From NCBI GenBank assembly GCA_013331225.1, contig DUGV01000302.1:1-7422 (forward strand): 7,422 nucleotides of DNA, written 5' to 3'. This document shows positions 1 through 5,030 of this stretch, piece by piece (position 1 is the stretch's first letter; every line of letters begins with the position of its first letter). This DNA comes from Methanolinea sp. (GTDB lineage: Archaea > Halobacteriota > Methanomicrobia > Methanomicrobiales > Methanospirillaceae). Under the pieces are notes generated by a model, which saw nothing but the letters and a program-made list of their open reading frames with translations, did no database searches and was not told the DNA's origin. The translations under genes and the position numbers were made by a program.

Positions 1-546
1 AACTCCAAGGGTGCCGTGTACCTTGCAGACACCCAGCGGGGGGCATCGACCGTAATCGATATCGGAGGCATGGATAACAAGGCGATCACCGTGCAGGACG
101 GCATCCCGGGGACGTTCACCATGGGGGGCATCTGTGCAGGTGCGAGCGGCAGGTTCCTTGAAATGACTGCAAAACGACTGGGGGTCGATATTACGGAACT
201 GGGACCACTCGCAATGAAGGGGATCTCAAAACAGGTCCCGATGAACAGCTACTGCATCGTATTCGGCACACAGAGCCTGGTGAACGCCCTGGCCGCGGGC
301 AGCAGTCCCGAAGACGTGGCCGCCGCCGCCTGCCACAGCGTTGCAGAGCAGGTCTTCGAGCAACAGCTCCAGGAGGTGGACATAAAGGACCCGGTGATCA
401 TGGTTGGGGGGACCTCCCTTATCCAGGGCCTTGTCCGGGCCATGGGAGACCTCCTCCAGACCGAGATCGTGGTCCCGCACCACTCCCAGTACATCGGCGC
501 GGTGGGGTCCGCACTCCTGGCATCAGGGTTTATCAAGGGAGACTAG
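1..546 (+). CDS. mmp15: Methanogenesis marker protein 15, HgdC/BadF-type ATPase (5' end outside window)
   Basis: This is the C-terminal 181 residues of an ASKHA-fold ATPase; the frame is open from base 1, so the GTG at 16 is an internal valine codon, not a start. Seen: a phosphate-binding motif DIGGMDNK (nt 58-81), where HgdC-type activators usually have DIGGQDxK; the motif [13 protein letters not shown] with Cys at nt 133-135; a second Cys in [10 protein letters not shown] at nt 253-255; and an adenosine-site-like VGGTSLIQG near nt 403-429. The two cysteines are 40 residues apart, as in the activator of 2-hydroxyglutaryl-CoA dehydratase, where each subunit of a homodimer gives two Cys to one bridging [4Fe-4S] cluster. 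By inference the protein is an ATP-driven low-potential electron donor linked to methanogenesis; its exact partner is not shown here. It abuts mmp17 with no intergenic base (TAG then ATG). Naming as Mmp15 rests on the family motifs plus the mmp17-mmp7 context. Confidence 0.9.
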   Translation, partial: NSKGAVYLADTQRGASTVIDIGGMDNKAITVQDGIPGTFTMGGICAGASGRFLEMTAKRLGVDITELGPLAMKGISKQVPMNSYCIVFGTQSLVNALAAGSSPEDVAAAACHSVAEQVFEQQLQEVDIKDPVIMVGGTSLIQGLVRAMGDLLQTEIVVPHHSQYIGAVGSALLASGFIKGD

Positions 547-1128
547 ATGGAGGCAGTGGAGTATTTCGAGGTGGAATGCCCTGAAAAGGCCGGCGGAGAA
601 TACTATAGCCGCATCGCCGACGTGGTGCTCCTCGACCATAACCTCATCCGGGTGATCCAGAAACTGCACATCTTCATCGACCCCCGGGTCCCCCTTTTCA
701 TCGCGACCGGGATAACGAGGAAGCTCCCGGGAACTGTGAAAGTGCGCGATTTTTCCGATGTGAACAGGAAAGAGCGGAAAGTGACCATCTCCATCGGCGA
801 CGAGGCATACCTTGCACCGCTGCTGCGGATACTCTGGGAGAAGTTCGGAAAGGAGCGGGTCGAACAGCCTGACCGCTTCACCATCATGCTTGATATTGGC
901 GACGATGAGTCGGAAGGTCTCGAAGAGATCCCGGTCTTTGACCCGAGCGAGTCCATCTACAAGGACCTGATTTACGCCCTGCAGGTGATCCAGCCAGAGG
1001 GGTTCAAGGTGCGGAGGCAGTATTACGGGAACGGGCGGTTCTATCTCGTCGCAAGCGAGGACACGCTCCCCGAGGATATCGAGGACATGGTCAGGGAGAA
1101 ATTTTCGTTGATGGGGGAGCGCCTGTGA
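547..1128 (+). CDS. mmp17: Methanogenesis marker protein 17
   Basis: A soluble 193-aa protein of the usual length for the Mmp17 family (about 185-195 aa). The N-terminal region reads VECPEK, then a conserved-looking stretch with RIADVVLLDHNLIRVIQ; a middle segment has ITRKLPGTVKVRDFSD, and the C-terminal third has FDPSESIYKDLIYALQVIQP followed by YYGNGRFYLVAS. The only cysteine is Cys11. There is no signal peptide or membrane segment. Established knowledge: Mmp17 is found in essentially all methanogens and has been recovered with Mmp7, Mmp3, McrC and the ATPase A2 in the complex that reductively activates methyl-coenzyme M reductase. The start codon directly follows the mmp15 stop, with a Shine-Dalgarno-like AGGGAG inside the end of mmp15. 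The stop overlaps the mmp7 start. Both point to translational coupling. Confidence 0.9.
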   Translation: MEAVEYFEVECPEKAGGEYYSRIADVVLLDHNLIRVIQKLHIFIDPRVPLFIATGITRKLPGTVKVRDFSDVNRKERKVTISIGDEAYLAPLLRILWEKFGKERVEQPDRFTIMLDIGDDESEGLEEIPVFDPSESIYKDLIYALQVIQPEGFKVRRQYYGNGRFYLVASEDTLPEDIEDMVREKFSLMGERL

Positions 1129-2063
1129 TCCTGGTTCCTGTCACCTACAAGGGGGGCATCTACCGCCACGACGAGATCATTGACCTCATCGAGGATCTCG
1201 GCGGCTACATCATCCAGAAACACATCATCGCGCAGGAGGTCGTGCTCCAGGCACTCGTGCCAAAGGAGGACATAGATCTTATCCGGAAGGTGGGTAAGCC
1301 GCTTACCGGGGAGATCACCCCTTCACCCCTGGTGGGGACCGAGATCGCGGTGGTGACCATGTCGCTTGAGATCCATCACCTCCCCCATGCGTCATGCGAC
1401 GTTGCCGAGTACATCCGCCGCTTCGGGGCCAAGACCAACATGGTAGGACTCGCAAGGGGCTTTGGGAAGCGCATCGCTCAGCTGAATGACGAGGAGAGGG
1501 ATGTGATCAACGAGCATGACCTGGCAGTATACCTGCTCGGGGACTTCGAGACCTGCATCGAGCAGAAGTTCCCAGTCCTCCGCAGGGGAATCGATGTCCC
1601 CATTGTCCTCTGCGGTGGTCCGCCGGTAGAGGCCCTCAGGGCCATCATCGATCCACCCGTGGATGGATACGTGGGCGGGGTTGGCCGTTTCATGCACCGG
1701 ACCAAGGAAGCCGAAGAGATATCAAGGCTTGACGACGTGGTGGCAGAAGTCACACGCGTGCTTGACAGGAAACGTGAGGAGATGGCCAAGGACCCACTCT
1801 CCATCTCCCCTGCACGCCTGATGGACATCATATCCGAAAAAATTGACGACATCCACGAAGTCCTCTCCCCGACCCCCATCACCGTGCAGATGACGGGGCT
1901 CCGGGTCAAGCTGCCATACGACGCGTATGCGTCACGGCTCCGGGCAACAGTGGTCGACGAAGGAGTGACGATCGGGGACCTCGCAGAGGTTTTACCCTCC
2001 CGAATGAGAGACTACATCCTCGTCAGGATAAAGCCATTTTCAGAGACCAACATGATGGTCTGA
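1125..2063 (+). CDS. mmp7: Methanogenesis marker protein 7
   Basis: A cytoplasmic 312-aa protein close to the usual Mmp7 length (about 300-310 aa). It starts at GTG, overlapping the mmp17 stop by 4 nt (GTGA), with a GGGGGAG Shine-Dalgarno sequence at about 1113-1119. Visible features: an N-terminal alpha/beta segment (MILVPVTYKGG, residues 1-60), a central region with three cysteines (Cys91 in HASCDVAEYIRRFG, Cys144 in FETCIEQK, Cys163 in IVLCGGPPVEAL), a Gly-rich turn DGYVGGVGR (about 179-187), and a charged helical region at about 195-245. Known of the family: Mmp7 is part of the MCR activation complex, which carries complex iron-sulfur clusters. Which of the cysteines seen here bind metal is inference. 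This is the last gene of the + operon; the next gene is convergent, 42 bp on, and no strong oligo-T stop is visible between them. Confidence 0.92.
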   Translation: MILVPVTYKGGIYRHDEIIDLIEDLGGYIIQKHIIAQEVVLQALVPKEDIDLIRKVGKPLTGEITPSPLVGTEIAVVTMSLEIHHLPHASCDVAEYIRRFGAKTNMVGLARGFGKRIAQLNDEERDVINEHDLAVYLLGDFETCIEQKFPVLRRGIDVPIVLCGGPPVEALRAIIDPPVDGYVGGVGRFMHRTKEAEEISRLDDVVAEVTRVLDRKREEMAKDPLSISPARLMDIISEKIDDIHEVLSPTPITVQMTGLRVKLPYDAYASRLRATVVDEGVTIGDLAEVLPSRMRDYILVRIKPFSETNMMV

Positions 2064-2105
2064 ACGGGCGACATGTGGGAGGGAGGGCCCCTCAATCCCC
2101 CTCGT

Positions 2106-2639
2106 TCAGGCGGTGAATGTCCCGGCCATCTCGTAATACTGGTAATCTTTGTAGGCGAACGGGTTTGTCGTAAACCTCCACACTTTTCCGGGGCCAAGCG
2201 AGTTCACGCTTGCATATGCATTCCCGATGAGATTTCCGTTCGAATTGTACAGGTTGAAATACACGGTGATATGGTCGATGCGATAATTCTCGTCGTTCTT
2301 GATCTTCCCGCTGATGACCCGCTGCCCAGTGGCATCGAGATCATCTTTTATCTCTATGACTGAGAGACGGACCCCGGTAGTAGGACTCGTCACCATGTAT
2401 CCGTACGGCATCTTCACGAAATACTGTGATGTCCCTCCCCGGACCACTGGCAGTACACCAATTCCTCCCTCCTCTGTGGGAATGCCGGCGGTGGGAGTCG
2501 TTGCAGGGGTGAGCGTCCCTGTAGGACCGGGGCCGGGTTCTGCCACGAAGTCCTGAGGCGAGATGCAGCCAGAAAACGAGAGGAGCACCGCCATTGCCAC
2601 AAATAACATCAACCAGTGAATATTGCGCCATACCTTCAT
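2106..2639 (-). CDS. Putative membrane-anchored lipoprotein with FxLYD domain
   Basis: A 177-aa exported protein. Residues 1-24 form a signal peptide (positively charged MKVWR, hydrophobic core LMLFVAMAVLL) ending in the lipobox-like SFSG-Cys25, so a lipid anchor on the outer face of the cytoplasmic membrane is likely. Residues 30-60 are a Pro/Thr/Gly-rich linker, typical of stalks on archaeal surface proteins. Residues about 105-176 match the FxLYD pattern: a GKIKN strand, then ITVYFNLYNSNGNLIGN, then LGPGKVWRF and a terminal strand EMAGTFTA. FxLYD domains are small Ig-like beta sandwiches of unknown ligand. An upstream ATG at 2660 gives a frame 7 residues longer, but 2639 is preferred: it has a GAGGGG Shine-Dalgarno 5 nt upstream, and the TATA box puts transcription start near 2655. 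It is transcribed toward mmp7 and does not share an operon with it. The substrate or partner is unknown. Confidence 0.78.
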   Translation of the reverse strand: MKVWRNIHWLMLFVAMAVLLSFSGCISPQDFVAEPGPGPTGTLTPATTPTAGIPTEEGGIGVLPVVRGGTSQYFVKMPYGYMVTSPTTGVRLSVIEIKDDLDATGQRVISGKIKNDENYRIDHITVYFNLYNSNGNLIGNAYASVNSLGPGKVWRFTTNPFAYKDYQYYEMAGTFTA

Positions 2640-2644
2640 TCCGA

Positions 2645-2650
2645 CCCCTC
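2645..2650 (-). promoter_or_regulatory. Shine-Dalgarno site fixing the lipoprotein start
   Basis: On the minus strand GAGGGG lies 5 nt before the ATG at 2639. It supports that start over the in-frame ATG codons at 2654 and 2660, which would lie at or before the predicted transcription start. Confidence 0.6.
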
Positions 2651-2675
2651 TCATGCACAAGACTCTCGGTTGCGC

Positions 2676-2686
2676 TGATATAAAAG
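2676..2686 (-). promoter_or_regulatory. Archaeal TATA box of the lipoprotein gene
   Basis: The minus strand reads TTTTATATCA here, close to the archaeal TATA consensus, in otherwise GC-rich DNA. Transcription would start about 25 nt downstream, near 2655, giving a 5' leader of roughly 15 nt that still includes the Shine-Dalgarno site. No clear purine-rich BRE precedes it. It shows the lipoprotein gene has its own promoter rather than being read through from the 531-aa gene upstream. Confidence 0.6.
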
Positions 2687-2802
2687 GAATCGGTCGGTCC
2701 GTTCAACTGCGACTGCCTTAAAAAGGGGAAGAGGTGTCGTCCTTCCGGTGAGGGTCCTTCCAGGGGGTGCAGGTATTCCCCATGGGCAACAAGGACAACG
2801 AG

Positions 2803-2817
2803 AAAAAAAGGGGGGGG
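2803..2817 (-). terminator. Oligo-T terminator after the 531-aa secreted protein gene
   Basis: On the minus strand a run of eight C (2817-2810) is followed by seven T (2809-2803), starting 9 nt after the TGA stop of the upstream gene. Archaeal transcription commonly stops at such T-runs without a hairpin. Its position between two same-strand genes, together with the TATA box at 2676-2686, argues for two separate transcripts. Confidence 0.6.
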
Positions 2818-2825
2818 AAGTGTGT

Positions 2826-4421
2826 TCAGTGAATTCGTGGGGGTGCGATGTCATCCGGGGCATTCTCCTCCACCAGGCGGACAAGCTCGTCGATGAGGGG
2901 CTGGAGGGATCCCGGTATCACGGTGTCCTCTGCGAGCACGGTCTTCCCATGTGCGCGGACCTGGTAGAGGAAAAGATCCGCACTCCCGGGAGCAGCCCGG
3001 TACTCGGAGGAGAGGGCCATGAACCCTGATTCCTGGAGAAGTGAGTTGAGGGTCCCGAGGTCTGCTTCAGAGAGTGTGAACCCGACAGAATACTCCTTCC
3101 GGGTCAGGGAAACGCTCCCGTCGGGATACACTTCCAGGTGGTCGTTCATCCCTGCAAACCCGCCGGTCCTCCAGAACTCAACGAGAGGTTCTGTTCTGTC
3201 GGATGCATCCGCAATACCGGGTGAAAAGACCAGTATCTCCTGGCCTGATGCGTCCGAGATCACGAGATTGCCTCCACTGATCTTCCAGGATGCTGCCTCC
3301 CCCAGGAGCTGCAGGTAGGTACTCTCCTGCTTCATGATCGTTCTCGACGCATCGAAACAGTACATTTCTGTCGAACCTGCAGGCCCGATGCGGAGGGTAG
3401 TGCCACTCTGCTCGAATGGTGCAAAATAGAGGTTACAGCCTGCGGTCCCGCTGACCCTGCCATCACTGGTAAACTCTGCCGTGATCGTAGTCCCCTGGAT
3501 CACAGGGGCGACCGCAGCTCCCCTTGCCATGCCGGAAAGGGTCCATGGCCCGATGAGGGACTGGGAAGCCGACTTGTCCTCCCCCTGTCTTGCAGATATG
3601 GAGATGACGGTGACCGGAATTCCCCACATGTAGATGCCCAGGGTGTCAGGGACCGTTCTCGCAGTAAAAGAGACCTTCATCCCGTCAACCTGGAATTCTT
3701 TGTTCAGGTTCAGGGGGAGGTAAGACCTTCCATCAGCGGCGACGATGCCATAGAAGCCGCCTTCAAGGTCGATATACTGGATACGCCCCTCGGCCTTTAC
3801 CTCTTCACCGAGAGGCATTGCCGTCAGGATTCGAAGGGATGTTCCCCACATGTAAATGCTGGCTTCCCCGCTCTTCTCCATGCCCGTGAACTTCACCCTT
3901 ATCCCATCCACCTTGCAGGATGCCGGGAGGAGATCGGGGAGGTAACGGGCGCCGTCATCGGCGATGATGCCATAGAAGCCGCCCTCGAGATCCATGTAGA
4001 CCACGGTCCCGGTGCCTGACACGAGGGATGCTTTCCCGACCGGGCGGTTGAATGAGATGTTCCTGCCAGGAACCGTCGTCGTGTTCCGTTCAGGGATGGT
4101 GAAGTTGAACTTCTGGGTGCCCGACACAATCGGAATTGTCTCACCCATGCCGCTTTCGCGCATGACAATGCCCGGGGAAGAGTGATCTCTCTTCCAGGGT
4201 GCGGCTGCACTGGCAATATCAGCGCGGGAATACGTAACCGGTGCACACATGTTTCCTCCCGGCGTATTGCCAGGACTGTTATCCTGCATCCGGTGCGATG
4301 AAAATTTTTCGGTAAGATCGTATCTCATCGGTGCAGCCTGGACCGCTCCTATCGCTCCGAAACAAAGCGCGACGAGCAGCACCAGGCATGTGGAGTGTAG
4401 AAAAGGACTCCAGTTTACCAT
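2826..4421 (-). CDS. Secreted multidomain protein: tandem beta repeat, META/HslJ domain, emfourin-like C-terminus
   Basis: A 531-aa exported protein. Residues 1-30 are a signal peptide (hydrophobic core CLVLLVALCFGAIGAVQA) with a likely signal-peptidase site after Ala29 or Ala30; there is no good lipobox. Residues 31-130 are low-complexity, with three N-glycosylation sequons (Asn106, Asn113, Asn121). Residues about 137-200 and 210-275 are two copies of a repeat built on DLEGGFYGI, a YLP strand, VDG(I/M)(R/K)V and IYMWG. Residues about 288-400 match the META domain (HslJ-like): GPWTLSG, the signature GRVSGTAGCN with Cys329, STEMYC with Cys355, and QESTYLQLL. Residues about 411-519 resemble emfourin, an inhibitor of M4 metallopeptidases: RTGGFAGMND, a segment rich in LSEADLGTLNSLL, and ADLFLYQVRAHG. 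The META call is strong and the emfourin call moderate. The start has AGGAG 8 nt upstream. No protease gene is nearby, so any inhibitory role is speculative; META proteins are often linked to envelope stress. Confidence 0.82.
   Translation of the reverse strand: MVNWSPFLHSTCLVLLVALCFGAIGAVQAAPMRYDLTEKFSSHRMQDNSPGNTPGGNMCAPVTYSRADIASAAAPWKRDHSSPGIVMRESGMGETIPIVSGTQKFNFTIPERNTTTVPGRNISFNRPVGKASLVSGTGTVVYMDLEGGFYGIIADDGARYLPDLLPASCKVDGIRVKFTGMEKSGEASIYMWGTSLRILTAMPLGEEVKAEGRIQYIDLEGGFYGIVAADGRSYLPLNLNKEFQVDGMKVSFTARTVPDTLGIYMWGIPVTVISISARQGEDKSASQSLIGPWTLSGMARGAAVAPVIQGTTITAEFTSDGRVSGTAGCNLYFAPFEQSGTTLRIGPAGSTEMYCFDASRTIMKQESTYLQLLGEAASWKISGGNLVISDASGQEILVFSPGIADASDRTEPLVEFWRTGGFAGMNDHLEVYPDGSVSLTRKEYSVGFTLSEADLGTLNSLLQESGFMALSSEYRAAPGSADLFLYQVRAHGKTVLAEDTVIPGSLQPLIDELVRLVEENAPDDIAPPRIH
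3597..4013 (-). repeat. Intragenic tandem repeat (two units of about 65 codons)
   Basis: Two in-frame units lie at 4013-3822 and 3794-3597 within the 531-aa gene, separated by about 9 codons. Both encode DLEGGFYGI, (A/R)(R/S)YLP, VDG and IYMWG at matching spacing. The DNA is also similar, sharing a 17-nt identity (atgccatagaagccgcc on the + strand, near 3965 and 3745). This looks like an internal domain duplication that has since diverged. I do not recognise a named family for the unit. Confidence 0.85.
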
Positions 4422-4478
4422 ATATATCTCTCCTGGTCCTCAATTGTCTGGGAACCATCCAGATCTTTGGCGCAACTC

Positions 4479-4490
4479 GGATAAAAACAT
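4479..4490 (-). promoter_or_regulatory. Putative TATA box of the 531-aa protein gene
   Basis: The minus strand reads ATGTTTTTATCC, a T/A-rich island about 60 nt before the ATG at 4421. Transcription would start near 4458, giving a leader of about 37 nt that contains the AGGAG Shine-Dalgarno. It is a weaker match than the lipoprotein TATA box. The whole 4422-4580 interval serves as a divergent promoter region. Confidence 0.4.
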
Positions 4491-4535
4491 GACTTTCACT
4501 GCGAATTTTTTCACACCTATCGGGCCCTTGCAGCA

Positions 4536-4543
4536 GTATAATG
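4536..4543 (+). promoter_or_regulatory. Putative TATA-like element of the AhpD-like gene
   Basis: GTATAATG lies about 40 nt before the ATG at 4581, so transcription would start near 4564 with a leader of about 17 nt containing GGAAGG (4569-4574) as a Shine-Dalgarno. The match to the archaeal TATA consensus is only partial. The A/T-rich stretch around 4481-4487 is an alternative that would give a longer leader. Confidence 0.35.
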
Positions 4544-4544
4544 A

Positions 4545-4556
4545 GTCCTGCAGGAC
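4545..4556. promoter_or_regulatory. 12-bp perfect palindrome, candidate operator
   Basis: GTCCTGCAGGAC is a perfect inverted repeat with no spacer. It lies directly downstream of the TATA-like element and before the predicted transcription start of the AhpD-like gene, where archaeal repressors often bind. A 12-bp palindrome is expected once or twice by chance in a window of this size, so only its position makes it notable. Confidence 0.3.
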
Positions 4557-4580
4557 GATATGTAGACTGGAAGGCTGCAC

Positions 4581-5030
4581 ATGAACGACCTTGAGGAGTT
4601 CGAACTCACCCTTCAGGAGATCGTATCCCGCGGTGGAGAAGAGATCGCAGAGGCATGGATGAAGGATATCGAGGTGGAGTACGGCCGTGCACCCCTCATC
4701 TTCAAACGGATGGCAGAACGGCCCGAGGTGCTCATATCCCACCTACTCTACAAGACCGCGGTGATAAAGACCAGTGCCATCGACCCCAAGTATACAGAAC
4801 TTATCAGCATGGCGGTCGGTGCGGCTCTGCGCTGTCCGCACTGTACCAGCTACCACATGCAGGCTGCGGCGAAGAAAGGAGCTACCAGGGAGGAGATCCT
4901 GGAAGTGATCCTGATTGCAGGGATGATCTCAAACTCTTCGGTGCTGGCAAACGCGTACCGCATATTCGACGAGAAGATGTCCCGTTGCCTCCCCTGCGAG
5001 AACAGGGGGATCGATATCCCGGAACGCTAA
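4581..5030 (+). CDS. AhpD-like / carboxymuconolactone decarboxylase family protein
   Basis: A soluble, largely helical 149-aa protein. Residues about 70-130 form the CMD/AhpD core: YTELISMAVGAALR followed by CPHCTSYH, in which Cys85, Cys88 and His92 make the CxxCxxxH redox motif of AhpD-type peroxidase or disulfide-reductase proteins, then AAAKKGATREEILEVI, a highly typical core helix. True decarboxylases lack the CxxC, so a thiol-based redox role (peroxide defence or disulfide reduction) is the better guess. Residues 1-65 are a charged helical extension, including HLLYKTAVIK, where many family members carry the first helix pair. The C-terminus has a second CxxC (Cys136-Leu-Pro-Cys139), which is unusual. 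It is transcribed alone, divergently from the 531-aa gene, and its TAA stop overlaps the stop codon of convergent ygiQ by 3 bases (4 bp shared in all). The natural substrate is unknown. Confidence 0.88.
   Translation: MNDLEEFELTLQEIVSRGGEEIAEAWMKDIEVEYGRAPLIFKRMAERPEVLISHLLYKTAVIKTSAIDPKYTELISMAVGAALRCPHCTSYHMQAAAKKGATREEILEVILIAGMISNSSVLANAYRIFDEKMSRCLPCENRGIDIPER

Noticed and set aside
2079..2103. Possible bidirectional hairpin terminator between mmp7 and the lipoprotein gene
   Set aside because: Only a 5-bp GAGGG/CCCTC stem with a long loop can be drawn and there is no T-run on either strand, so it is not better than chance in this G/C-rich stretch.
2073..2363. 96-codon + strand frame just after mmp7
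   Set aside because: Antisense to the lipoprotein's FxLYD domain, whose signal peptide, lipobox and domain are clear; the + frame shows no family features.
2739..2761. Short direct repeat GTCCTTCC (two copies)
   Set aside because: Only 8 nt long, in a low-complexity purine/pyrimidine-biased stretch; no link to a promoter or mobile element.
2748..3029. 93-codon + strand open frame covering the intergenic region and the end of the 531-aa gene
   Set aside because: No recognisable domain or Shine-Dalgarno, odd composition, and it runs antisense over a well-supported coding region; its start would also span the terminator of the opposing gene.
4402..4421. Lipobox at VALC in the signal peptide of the 531-aa protein
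   Set aside because: The residue before the Cys is Leu rather than Gly, Ala or Ser, and a proper signal-peptidase I site (AVQA) follows, so a freely secreted or otherwise anchored protein is more likely.
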